Below the pieces are notes generated by a model. The model was not told the DNA's origin. It did no database searches and saw only the letters and a list, made by a program, of their open reading frames with translations. From Austwickia sp. (GTDB lineage Bacteria; Actinomycetota; Actinomycetes; Actinomycetales; Dermatophilaceae), in contig CP064985.1 of NCBI GenBank assembly GCA_016699675.1, positions 558,001 through 622,000 of the forward strand: DNA of 64,000 nucleotides, written 5' to 3'. A program made the translations under genes and the position numbers. The stretch's first letter is position 1. Each line of letters starts with the position of its first letter. Of the stretch, positions 16,847-25,518 are shown piece after piece.

Positions 16847-17014
16847 CTGGAATGGGCCGCTGGGTTCCCTGAAGGCATCGTCGGCAAACCGGCGTTTCCA
16901 AGGCGTTCGGCCGCGGAGGTCGTTTGCGCCAAAGATAAGGGTACCGTTAGGTGGGCATTTAGGCGATTTATCCGGAATCCGGTGTCGGCGGGCGGCGGCG
17001 GACGCCGCACCCAG

Positions 17015-17860
17015 TCAGGCGCCGCGCGCCTGGCCGCTCGCGCGGTCGCGCCGCTCGCGACCCGACAGGAGCCGGGCGATCTGCCGCTCGCGGGCCTGGT
17101 CGGCCAGGTGGTCGTCGATGGCTTCGGGCTCGAACGCTCGACCCAGCCCGCGCTCCACCGCGTCCTTGATGAGGGCGTCGGCGAGCGCGGGGTTCGCGGG
17201 CAGGATCGGGCCGTGCAGGTACGTGCCGATCACCCGGTGGGTCACCGCGCCCTCGAGGCCGTCATCGGGATTGTTCCCGTGGCCGTGCAGGACGCGCCCG
17301 AAGGGCTGTTGGCCCGCCCCGAGCGTCGTACGGCCGGAATGGTTCTCGTAGCCGACGACGCGACCGTACGGCGTGTCGAGCGCCACCGGGCCGATCATGC
17401 GGTCCGCGCCCCCCGTCGTCGTGACGTCGAGGATCCCCAGGCCCGGCAGGCGGGCACCCTCGACGGTGATGAAGGCGTTGCCGAACAGCTGGTACATGCC
17501 GCAGACCATCACCATCGGCGTGCCGTCGGCGGCCAGCCCGCGCAGGACGTCGGCGTTGCGCTCCAGGTCGGCCTCCACGTGCGCCTGCCCGCTGTCCTGG
17601 CCGCCGCCGCCGAGGACGAGGTGCGCATCGCGCGGGAACTCGTCGCCCGGGTGGTGCCGGCGCAGGTCGCAGGTGTAGCCGTGCCAGTTCAGCCGATGCT
17701 GCATGACCCGCGTGTTGCCGAGGTCGCCGTAGATGCTCATCTCGCGCGGGTAGATGTGCACCAGCACGATCGTCCCTTTGCTGGGGCCGGTGGGCTCGGT
17801 GATCCCCGCGACGCTCGCCACCGGCGCCGTACGTCGTGGTCCGTCGTTCGCTGTCGGCAT
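17015..17860 (-). CDS. gatD: Lipid II isoglutaminyl synthase, glutamine amidotransferase subunit GatD
   Basis: GatD hydrolyses glutamine and passes ammonia to MurT, which amidates the D-Glu of lipid II in the cytoplasm. The 281-residue protein is a class I (triad-type) amidotransferase of the CobB/CobQ-like group. The nucleophile is Cys120 in MVMVCGMYQLFG and the His is His216 in GTYLHGPI. YPREMSIYGDLGN, GGGGQDSGQ and YENHSGRT are family hallmarks. About 25 N-terminal residues are extra. Its ATG overlaps the murT stop by one base (TGATG), which matches the need for a 1:1 complex. Confidence 0.95.
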   Translation of the reverse strand: MPTANDGPRRTAPVASVAGITEPTGPSKGTIVLVHIYPREMSIYGDLGNTRVMQHRLNWHGYTCDLRRHHPGDEFPRDAHLVLGGGGQDSGQAHVEADLERNADVLRGLAADGTPMVMVCGMYQLFGNAFITVEGARLPGLGILDVTTTGGADRMIGPVALDTPYGRVVGYENHSGRTTLGAGQQPFGRVLHGHGNNPDDGLEGAVTHRVIGTYLHGPILPANPALADALIKDAVERGLGRAFEPEAIDDHLADQARERQIARLLSGRERRDRASGQARGA

Positions 17861-19191
17861 CAGGACCGCTCCTCCCCCATCGCCGCCAGCCCGTAGCGCG
17901 CGGCGAGCATCTTGCGCAGCGCGAGCATGGCCGTGTACGTGCAGAAGATGCGCGTCGGCTCGCCGCGGTGCGCCGCGAGGAAACCGGTCAGCGCCCGCTC
18001 CAGGTCCGGCTCGACCAGCGCCGTGTCGATGTCGTCGTAGCTCAGCCGCAGGGCCATGTCGTACGCGCGGACGCCGCTGGTCACGGCGACCCCACGGTCG
18101 GCGAGAGAGTCGAAGGAGACGTCGTACAGCCAGGAGACGTCCCGGCCGTCCGCATAGTCGTCGTTGATGGCGATCATCGTGGCGACGTGTGAGGCGCCGT
18201 ACGTGCCGAGGGCGACGGTGAAGCCCGCGGGGTTCTTGACGAGCACCAGCTCCAGGGGCTGGCCGTCGACGTCCACGACTTCGCCCCGGCCGAACGGCGG
18301 CGCGACCGCCGCCAGCGTCGTCGCCGTCACGCCCGCGTCGAAGGCCTCGCCCAGGACCATCCGTGCGGTCGTCGTCGCCGCCGTGGCGTTGATCATCGCG
18401 GCCAGTCCCCGCTGACGCAGCGCGACCGGGCCGACGGTGGCCCCGTCGGCGAAGACCACCTCGAACGAGCGGTCGTCCAGGGGCCTGAGCAGCCCGTCGG
18501 CGCCGCCGAGGTCGGGCGGGGGCGCGTCGTGATCGGCGCGCAGGTCGGCCTCCAGGAGCTCGGGGAGGCGGTCGGCGATGGAGGGATGGACGCCGAAGTA
18601 GCGGACCGGCCGGGCGGACGGGGCCGCGCCCTCGGCCGCGGTGGGTCCGTCCCCGATGCGGGCGATGAACGAGTCGTCGCGGTTGAGGACGAGCCCCTGG
18701 GTGGTCAGGGCGGCCAGCCGGGCCAGCAGCGCCGCCGTGTGGTCGATCTCGGCGAACCGGTCGAGCTGGTCGCGGGCGACGTTGAGCAGCAGCGCATGGG
18801 TCGGGGGGACCGTGCGCGCGAACGGGATCGAGTGGGCCTCGTCGAGTTCGAGGACGGCGATGTCGGCGCGGACCCGGCCGCGGGGGCCGACCTCACCGAG
18901 CAACGACGAGATGACGCCGCGGGTGAAGTTGCTCCCGGTGGGGTTGCTGAAGACCGTGCGGCCGTGGGCGCGCAACACCTCGGCCAGCATCTTCGTCGTC
19001 GTCGTCTTGCCGTTCGTGCCGCTCACCACGACGATGCCGCCGCGGACGTCCGACAGTGCGGTCGCCAGGAACGTGGGGTCGATCCGCTCGGCGACCAGCC
19101 CGGGGAAGGCGGAGCCGCCCCCGCGCAGCCGGGTCGCGAGGCGGGCGGCCTTGCCGGCCGCGACGGCGAACAGGGTCCTCACCACGCGCAC
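17860..19191 (-). CDS. murT: Lipid II isoglutaminyl synthase, Mur-ligase-like subunit MurT (zinc-ribbon cysteines absent)
   Basis: MurT activates the D-Glu carboxylate with ATP so that GatD-derived ammonia can amidate it. The 443-residue chain has the Mur-ligase P-loop SGTNGKTTTTK, the FSNPTGSNFTRGV loop, LELDEAHS, VLNRDDSFIARI and the C-terminal DUF1727 domain (AINDDYADGRDVSWLYDVSF). Characterised MurT proteins carry a Cys4 zinc ribbon in the middle domain. Here the region after RYFGV has no CxxC pair, and the whole protein has one cysteine, in RIFCTYTAM. Three GTG starts are possible within 10 bases. I give the outermost. Confidence 0.9.
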   Translation of the reverse strand: MRVVRTLFAVAAGKAARLATRLRGGGSAFPGLVAERIDPTFLATALSDVRGGIVVVSGTNGKTTTTKMLAEVLRAHGRTVFSNPTGSNFTRGVISSLLGEVGPRGRVRADIAVLELDEAHSIPFARTVPPTHALLLNVARDQLDRFAEIDHTAALLARLAALTTQGLVLNRDDSFIARIGDGPTAAEGAAPSARPVRYFGVHPSIADRLPELLEADLRADHDAPPPDLGGADGLLRPLDDRSFEVVFADGATVGPVALRQRGLAAMINATAATTTARMVLGEAFDAGVTATTLAAVAPPFGRGEVVDVDGQPLELVLVKNPAGFTVALGTYGASHVATMIAINDDYADGRDVSWLYDVSFDSLADRGVAVTSGVRAYDMALRLSYDDIDTALVEPDLERALTGFLAAHRGEPTRIFCTYTAMLALRKMLAARYGLAAMGEERS

Positions 19192-19295
19192 ACCATAGCC
19201 GGGCCAACTGCGGCCACCCGCCGCACCGGCCGAGGCAGGCCCTTGTGGCCGCAATCCGCCCGCGTGACAATGTGATTCGTCTCACAGGAGGACCG

Positions 19296-21755
19296 ATGCG
19301 TTGGGTCGAGCGGCAGGCGGACATCGGAGCGCTCAGTCCCCTGCAACGGGCCGGCTTCGCCTTCCTGATCTGCGCGGGCGTCTGTTGGTTCACGGCGCAG
19401 CTGGGGTCGCCCGCCCTGCTGCCCGTCGCGGCGGCGGTGCTCGTTCCGCTGGCGATGGCGGGGTCCCGCTTCCTGAGCGAACACCTGGAGCGCCGCCGCG
19501 ATGCGCTCGCGCAGCCTCGAATGGGTCGGAGTTTCCTCGCGATCATCATCCTGTGCCTGCTCGTCGTCGCCGCGGCCGTGGGCGGCCAGGGCATCCCCGC
19601 CGGTGATGGGGTGGGGACCCGGCGGCCCGGCCTGGCGGGCGCGGCGTGGCTGCCGTGGCTGCCGTGGGGCCCGCTGCAGCTGGTCGCGCTGGCGGCCGCC
19701 GGCGGCACGGCCGGGTGGGCGCTCTGGGGGCGGCGACGGCCGCCCGGCGCGGATCGAAGCCTGACCATGCTCGCGGTGGCTCTCCTCGCCGGCCTGCTGG
19801 TGGGACCCGTCCCGGGCGTCGGGTACGCGCCGCTCCTGGCCATCGCGGCCGCGGGCATCGGGGGCGCCGCGACGGCGTACCGCATCGGCCGCCGCACCGC
19901 GCCGTCCGCCGGCGTGCGGTGGGCCGTCGCCGGGGCGGTCCTGATCGTCGCCGCGATGCTGCTCGCCCGGGCCGCCCCCGGGACGCCAAGCCCCGCGATA
20001 GGCGCGCTCCTCCTCGCCGGGGTGGCGAGCGGCACGGTGGGCTGTTCGCTCATGTCGGAGATCGCCCTGCTCGCCGACCCGCCGCGAATCGTGCCTCGAC
20101 GGCTCGTCCGGGCGCCCGCGGTGCTGATGGGAGGGCTTGCAGCGGTGGGCATTCCGTTCCTCGCCTGGGCGCTGGGGCGATTGGACGGCCGGGTGATCGG
20201 CAGCGTGGTCGTGATCGCGTTCGTGGTCGGGCTCGCGGTCTGCGCCCGCAGTTCCGCCGACACGATGGCCGGCGTGCTGGCCGGCATGCTGCTGTTCACC
20301 ACGGTCCCCGGGACGACCGACGCGGCGAGCCCACGGGCGACCGACGGCGGCGGAATCATCGCGCTCGGAGATTCCTACATGTCCGGCGAGGGGGCTCGCG
20401 AGTTCTACCGCGAGCGGGCCCCCGACGAGGCGTCGTGCCACCGGGCACCGAGTGCCTACGCGGCGCTGCTGGCGGACCAGACCGGCAAGGAACTCACCCT
20501 GCTGGCGTGCTCGGGGGCCACCGTGCCGGAGATCGCGGGCAGCAGCCCGACGAACCACGTCAGCCAGCCGAACCAGCTGGAGCTGCTGCGCCGGGCCCGG
20601 GAGGGGACGAACCGCGTCAAGGACAGCATCGTGCTGGTCGACGGCGGGGGAAACGACCTGCAGTTCAGCCAGATCGGCACCACCTGCCTCGCCCCTGGGG
20701 AGTGCTCCGCGATCGGCGGGTACTGGACTCGGCGCATCCTGCCCGGCCTCACCGACAGCCTCGCGGACCTGTACCGCGGCGTGCTCCGCGAAGCCGCCGA
20801 TGCCGCCGTGGTGGTGGTCGTGCCCTATCCCATCCCGGTGGCGCCGCCGATCTGCGGCGCTGACCAGGGCGCGACGGACACCGGGCCGAGCGCCTGCGTC
20901 GCGCGGGAGGAAGCGGGCCGGGACCAGGGGCCCGGCACGGGTGCCGACGCGGGGCCGCCGCTCTTCACCAACGCCGAACGCGTCTTCATCTACCGCCTGG
21001 TCAAGGGCCTGAACGCCCAGATCGCGGGCGCCATGGCCCGCGTGGCAGCCGAACCCGGCACCGCCGGCCGCCTGATGCTGATGGATACGGTGCCCGAGGC
21101 GTTCGCCGCCGAGGGGCTGCGGCTGTACGACGGGCCGGCGGGCTCCGGTGGGGTCAACGCGCTGACCCGCGTCTCGGTCAGCGGGGAGCTCGAGCAACAG
21201 ATCAACCCCGCGAATTGGTTCCATAACAGCCTGCATCCGAACGCGCGGGGGCACGCCAGCCTTGCCAAAACCGCGCGGGCCTGGCTGGTGGACCACCGGT
21301 TCCTGCCGCCGGGGCTGCCGTTGGCGGCGGCACCGCAGGCGGTCGCCCCCGGCGCCGACCAGAGCCGCGCGGACCTGCAGGCCGCGGTGGGCTATCCCGA
21401 CCCCGGCCGCGTCGACCCCCTCACCTGGGCGCTGGCGCAGGTCGGCCCGGAGCAGGTCGCGGGCGCCTGGGCCATGCTCTTCGGGATGTGGATCGTCATC
21501 GTGAACCTCGTGCGGGACCTCGCCATCCGCGGATTCACCCCCGCGTTGGCCTACGCCCGGCCGCCGAGCGACGCCGCCGGAGTCGGTGCCGCCGCGCCGC
21601 GCGGTGCGGGTGTTCGCGACGAGGAATCGGCCCTAGTGCGCCCGCGCGGGCCGCGGCCGAGGGGGCGCGGGCTCGCCGTCGCCGAGGAGGTCAACGGCGT
21701 ACGACGCCGCCGCGATCGCCGCCGCGCAGGCCGCGGCCGTCGCGGCGAGGGCTAG
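19296..21755 (+). CDS. Polytopic membrane protein with SGNH/GDSL hydrolase domain
   Basis: The 819-residue protein begins at ATG after a strong AGGAGG. About ten membrane helices fill residues 20-340. An SGNH hydrolase domain follows, with GDSYMSGEG (Ser360 as nucleophile), the GGGNDLQF block and NSLHPNARGH holding the Asp/His pair. Another helix lies near 725-745 and the tail is Arg-rich. Such lipases or esterases usually act outside the membrane, here perhaps on cell-wall or lipid acyl groups. The fusion with a large membrane domain is uncommon. The 3' end overlaps the convergent PAP2 gene by 123 bases, so the true stop could be questioned, although the frame is open. Confidence 0.8.
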   Translation: MRWVERQADIGALSPLQRAGFAFLICAGVCWFTAQLGSPALLPVAAAVLVPLAMAGSRFLSEHLERRRDALAQPRMGRSFLAIIILCLLVVAAAVGGQGIPAGDGVGTRRPGLAGAAWLPWLPWGPLQLVALAAAGGTAGWALWGRRRPPGADRSLTMLAVALLAGLLVGPVPGVGYAPLLAIAAAGIGGAATAYRIGRRTAPSAGVRWAVAGAVLIVAAMLLARAAPGTPSPAIGALLLAGVASGTVGCSLMSEIALLADPPRIVPRRLVRAPAVLMGGLAAVGIPFLAWALGRLDGRVIGSVVVIAFVVGLAVCARSSADTMAGVLAGMLLFTTVPGTTDAASPRATDGGGIIALGDSYMSGEGAREFYRERAPDEASCHRAPSAYAALLADQTGKELTLLACSGATVPEIAGSSPTNHVSQPNQLELLRRAREGTNRVKDSIVLVDGGGNDLQFSQIGTTCLAPGECSAIGGYWTRRILPGLTDSLADLYRGVLREAADAAVVVVVPYPIPVAPPICGADQGATDTGPSACVAREEAGRDQGPGTGADAGPPLFTNAERVFIYRLVKGLNAQIAGAMARVAAEPGTAGRLMLMDTVPEAFAAEGLRLYDGPAGSGGVNALTRVSVSGELEQQINPANWFHNSLHPNARGHASLAKTARAWLVDHRFLPPGLPLAAAPQAVAPGADQSRADLQAAVGYPDPGRVDPLTWALAQVGPEQVAGAWAMLFGMWIVIVNLVRDLAIRGFTPALAYARPPSDAAGVGAAAPRGAGVRDEESALVRPRGPRPRGRGLAVAEEVNGVRRRRDRRRAGRGRRGEG

Positions 21756-22550
21756 GACCGCCACCAGCATGTCTCGTCGCCCGTACGTCGGGGACACCCC
21801 GGCCACGAGGATCAGCACGCCGACCGCCGTCACGGCGAGCGCGGCCCACCCGGCGTACCGCGCGACCCGCGCCGCCCCGCCGGGAACCCGCGGGCGCACG
21901 CGACCGGCCGCGCCGAGCCCCGCCACGGTCAGGCCGGTCGCCCCGAGGACCACGGCATAGGCGGCCACCACGTCGCTCGGCCGGTGCCAGTTCAGGATGA
22001 TCGTCCCGACTCCCGCGCAGGTGGCGAGGAAGGCCACCACCGGGACCAGGACCGGCCGGATCCGCGCAGGCAGCACGAGCAACCCGGCCACGAGGATCGA
22101 CGTGATGACCGTGACGTGGCCACTCGGCAGGGTGTTGCCGCCGCCGTCCCCGAAGTCGGGCCGCTCGATCACGGCGTACTTCAACAGCTGGGTCGTGACG
22201 TTCGCGCCCCCGATGAGGAGGGCGGCGCCGAGCCCCAGATCCAACCGACGCCGGGCCGCCCCCAGCGCCAGGACGGCGACGATGGCAAGCGCCACGGCGC
22301 CCTCGCTGACCAGCTGGAGCCCGCTGAGGAACACGTGATCGGTGCGGGGGTCGGTGGACATGGCCGCCATGACCACCTCCTCCACCGATTGGCCCCGCGC
22401 GGAGTTGACGAAGACGGCGACGAGCGCCGGGACGGCAAGAGCCGTCAGGGCCGCGAGGAAGAGGCCGACGCCGATCGCCCGCGAGCGACGGCGGCCCGGC
22501 TCCAGGGCGGGACCGCGGCGCGCCCCTCGGTCGAGTCCGGTGCTGTGCAT
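21633..22550 (-). CDS. PAP2-superfamily membrane phosphatase
   Basis: The 305-residue protein has about seven membrane helices and the three phosphatase motifs: KYAVIERPD (motif 1), LPSGHVTV (motif 2, with the His that donates a proton), and NWHRPSDVVAAY (motif 3, whose His is the nucleophile and Asp its partner). These enzymes dephosphorylate phosphatidic acid, PGP or undecaprenyl diphosphate. The start ATG gives MHSTGLDRG. A longer GTG start is possible. Its end runs 123 bases into the 3' part of the convergent SGNH gene. Confidence 0.85.
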   Translation of the reverse strand: MHSTGLDRGARRGPALEPGRRRSRAIGVGLFLAALTALAVPALVAVFVNSARGQSVEEVVMAAMSTDPRTDHVFLSGLQLVSEGAVALAIVAVLALGAARRRLDLGLGAALLIGGANVTTQLLKYAVIERPDFGDGGGNTLPSGHVTVITSILVAGLLVLPARIRPVLVPVVAFLATCAGVGTIILNWHRPSDVVAAYAVVLGATGLTVAGLGAAGRVRPRVPGGAARVARYAGWAALAVTAVGVLILVAGVSPTYGRRDMLVAVLALAATAAACAAAIAAASYAVDLLGDGEPAPPRPRPARAH

Positions 22551-22779
22551 ACTCCCTATCGTCTCCGAACCGACTGCGAGCGACCTGCACGGGTGCTGGG
22601 CGCGCCGCGCCTGCCGCACAGGTGGGGCGGAGGAAGCCGACACCTCGTCGCCTTGCGGCCCCCGCGAAGCCTTGTGACCTGGATGGTCGCCGGCTCAGGT
22701 TGCCGACGCGTTACAGTGAGGGCGCGGCCGCACCGCCCGCGGCGGGCGGTCGCCACCGGCGACGAGGAGGCTCGATTTC

Positions 22780-24222
22780 ATGGGTGAGGCCGGACGGCGT
22801 GCCGTCGTGGTCGGGGGCGGGATCACGGGACTGGTGGCCGCGCGGCGGTTGGCCCAGGCGGGGTACGCGACGACGATCCTCGAGGCCTCGGACCGGCTGG
22901 GCGGCCAGATCCGGACGGTGCCCGTCGGCTCGGTCGACGGGGGCGGCCGGACGTACGTCGTCGACATGGGCGCCGAGGCCATGCACACCATGGCCCCGCG
23001 GGCCCTGGCGCTGATCGACGAGCTGGGCCTGCGCGCATCGATGGTCACCGCCCGGACCGGCCAGAGCTACCTGTGGACCCCGCGCGGCCGGCGGCGGCTC
23101 CCGGCCGGGGTGGGCCCGGCGGGACCCACCCGGCTGCGACCCGTGCTGGCCAGCGGTGTGATGTCCCCGGCCGGGCTGGTGCGGGCCGGGTTGGAGCCGC
23201 TCGCGGCCCGGCTCCGGCGCGCCCCCGAGCTGGGCCCCGGGCACGACGTGGCGGTGGGCGAGTTCGTGGCGGGCCGGTTCGGCCGCCAGGTGGTCGACCG
23301 CTTCGTCGACCCGCTGCTCGGCGGCCTGCACTCGGGCGACGTGCGGCGGCTGAGCCTGCGCGCCACGACCCCGACGCTGGTGCCGGCCGCCACGACCGGG
23401 CGCTCGCTGATGCCGCTACCCCAGCCGGCACGCAACCTGCCGGCGCGGAAGCGGCCGACGATGGACTTCCTGTCCTGGCCCGGCGGGCTGGCAGCCGTGC
23501 TTGAGGCCGTGCTGGCCGACGTGGCCGTCGACGTACGGCTGGGCTCCCCCGCCACGGGCATCGCACTGGCCGACGGCGGCGGCTACCTGGTCCGCACCCC
23601 GACGGGCGACCTCCCCGCGGACGTCGTCGTCCTCGCCGTGCCCGCGTGGGCCGCGGCGGACCTCGTGCGCCCCCACGCGTCGCGGGCGGCGGACACGCTG
23701 GCTCAGACCCGGACGGCCTCGACGGTCAGCGTCCTGCTGGGCTTCCCGCGCGCGGGCGTTGCGGGCGTCCCGGCGCTGCAGGGCAACCGCCTGCTGGTTC
23801 CGTCGACGACGGGCACCCTACTCAAGGCCGTGACGAACCTGACGGCGAAGTGGCCCCAGTACGCGGCGGGCCCGGACGGCGGCGACCTCTTCTTGATGCG
23901 CCTGTCCGCGGGCCGGGACGGCCAGGACCTGGTGGCCGGCATGACCGACGACACGCTGGTCGACCACCTCCGCCGGGACCTGCGGCAGCTCACCGGCCTC
24001 GACGTCGCACCGACGGTCGTGCTCGTGCAGCGGTGGCCGCGTGGGCTGCCACAGCTCACGGTGGGGCACGTGGACCGTACGACGTACGTGCGCCGCGAAC
24101 TGGCGCACGCACTTCCCGGCGTCGCGCTGGCGGGCGCGGCGTACGACGGCATCGGCCTCGGCGCCTGTATCGCCTCGGCGGAGGACGCCGTCCGGCAGCT
24201 CACGAAGGAGACCAGCGCATGA
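22780..24222 (+). CDS. hemY: Proto/coproporphyrinogen III oxidase (HemY/CgoX type)
   Basis: This FAD enzyme oxidises coproporphyrinogen III (in the actinobacterial coproporphyrin route) or protoporphyrinogen IX on the way to heme. The 480-residue protein shows the dinucleotide-binding VVVGGGITGLVAARRLAQAG (9-28), the FAD ribose Glu in ILEASDRLGGQIRT, FVDPLLGGLHSGDVRRLSLRAT, and a C-terminal FAD signature ALAGAAYDGIGLGACIASA. The ATG follows GAGGAGG. It is joined to the next gene by an ATGA overlap, which makes a heme-related role for that radical SAM protein likely. Confidence 0.9.
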   Translation: MGEAGRRAVVVGGGITGLVAARRLAQAGYATTILEASDRLGGQIRTVPVGSVDGGGRTYVVDMGAEAMHTMAPRALALIDELGLRASMVTARTGQSYLWTPRGRRRLPAGVGPAGPTRLRPVLASGVMSPAGLVRAGLEPLAARLRRAPELGPGHDVAVGEFVAGRFGRQVVDRFVDPLLGGLHSGDVRRLSLRATTPTLVPAATTGRSLMPLPQPARNLPARKRPTMDFLSWPGGLAAVLEAVLADVAVDVRLGSPATGIALADGGGYLVRTPTGDLPADVVVLAVPAWAAADLVRPHASRAADTLAQTRTASTVSVLLGFPRAGVAGVPALQGNRLLVPSTTGTLLKAVTNLTAKWPQYAAGPDGGDLFLMRLSAGRDGQDLVAGMTDDTLVDHLRRDLRQLTGLDVAPTVVLVQRWPRGLPQLTVGHVDRTTYVRRELAHALPGVALAGAAYDGIGLGACIASAEDAVRQLTKETSA

Positions 24223-25481
24223 CCACGAACGCCGGCCACTCGCACCCGCAGCAGGGGCACCCCCACGCGGCGCACCCGAACAGCGATCGGGCCGTCCGCC
24301 ACCTGCACCACGACGTCGGCGACCGGCCGATGATCGTCATCTGGGAGACCACCCGCGCCTGCCAGCTGGTCTGCCGGCACTGCCGCGCCGACGCCCAGAA
24401 GGCACCGCACCCCGACCAGCTGACGACCGCGCAGGGCAAGGCGCTGCTCGACGAGATCGCCGGGTTCGGGCGGCCGTTCCCGATCGTCGTGCTGACCGGC
24501 GGGGACCCGTTCGAGCGGACGGATTTGCCGGAGCTGGTGCGGTACGGCGCCGGGCTCGGCCTGCACATGGCGCTGTCGCCGTCGGTCACCCCGAAGATGA
24601 GCCGGGAGTCGCTGGGCGTCTTCCGCGACTCCGGCGTACACGCCATCTCGCTGTCCATCGACGGCGCCCGGGCCGAGGTGCACGACGGGTTCCGCGGGGT
24701 CGACGGCGTCTTCGACGCGACCGTGCGCGCGGCGGGCTGGTGCAAGGAGCTGGGCTACCGGCTGCAGGTGAACTCCACGGTCACTCGGGACACCGTCGAT
24801 GAGCTGCCCGACCTGCTGCGGCTGGTGCTGCGGCTGGGGGCCTCGCTGTGGAGCGTCTTCTTCCTGGTGCCGACCGGCCGCGGGAGCGCGCTGCAGGCGC
24901 TGTCGGCGGCCGAGGTCGAGGACGTGCTGCACTGGCTGCACGACGTCTCCGACCTGCTCGCCGTCAAGACGACGGAGGCCCCGCACTACCGACGGGTGGC
25001 CATCCAGCGGGCCCGCCGGGCGGCGGCGCTCGCCGGCGGCGCGGCGGAGGACTCACTGCCGCCGGTGGAGCACGGCGAGCTCTACGGCCGCCTCCGCGCC
25101 GCCGTGGCGGCCCTGCTCGACGACCCGGACCTGGTACGCCGAACGCCGCGGCCGCCCATCGACGTCAACTCCGGCCGGGGCTTCGCGTTCGTGTCCCACG
25201 TCGGCGGCGTCTACCCCAGCGGCTTCTTCCCGGAGCACTGCGGCAACGTCAAGGACACCGGGTTCCGAGAGATCTACCGCACGAACCCGCTGCTCGTCGC
25301 GCTGCGGCACCCGGAGAACTACCACGGCAAGTGCGGGGTCTGCGAATACAACGAGGTGTGCGGCGGCTCGCGCTCGCACACGTACGCCGTGACGGGCGAC
25401 ATCCTCGGCTCGGACCCGACGTGCGTCTATGTCCCGGCGGCGATGCAGGTCCACGAGCGCCCCACCCACGCGCGGGCATAA
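24219..25481 (+). CDS. Radical SAM/SPASM protein coupled to hemY (AhbD/NirJ-like)
   Basis: The 420-residue protein has a His-rich N-terminus, then the radical SAM cluster motif CxxxCxxC at Cys48, Cys52 and Cys55 (CQLVCRHC), the GGDPF turn, and ISLSIDGARAEVHD. A C-terminal SPASM domain (CGVCEYNEVCGG with further Cys) binds extra Fe-S clusters. Relatives include AhbD and NirJ, which work on heme precursors, and peptide maturases. The TIGR04053-type family I place it in has no proven function. Overlap with hemY argues for tetrapyrrole chemistry. No precursor peptide gene is visible nearby, which argues against peptide maturation. Confidence 0.8.
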   Translation: MTTNAGHSHPQQGHPHAAHPNSDRAVRHLHHDVGDRPMIVIWETTRACQLVCRHCRADAQKAPHPDQLTTAQGKALLDEIAGFGRPFPIVVLTGGDPFERTDLPELVRYGAGLGLHMALSPSVTPKMSRESLGVFRDSGVHAISLSIDGARAEVHDGFRGVDGVFDATVRAAGWCKELGYRLQVNSTVTRDTVDELPDLLRLVLRLGASLWSVFFLVPTGRGSALQALSAAEVEDVLHWLHDVSDLLAVKTTEAPHYRRVAIQRARRAAALAGGAAEDSLPPVEHGELYGRLRAAVAALLDDPDLVRRTPRPPIDVNSGRGFAFVSHVGGVYPSGFFPEHCGNVKDTGFREIYRTNPLLVALRHPENYHGKCGVCEYNEVCGGSRSHTYAVTGDILGSDPTCVYVPAAMQVHERPTHARA

Positions 25482-25518
25482 CCGGCGCGGCCGGCGGGAT
25501 GCACCTAGGGTCGAGGTC

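Noticed and set aside
16793..17014. A c-di-GMP-I riboswitch before the chemoreceptor
   Set aside because: CGCAAA and GGTTTGCCGA pieces are present, but the GAAA-capped stem and overall order do not fit.
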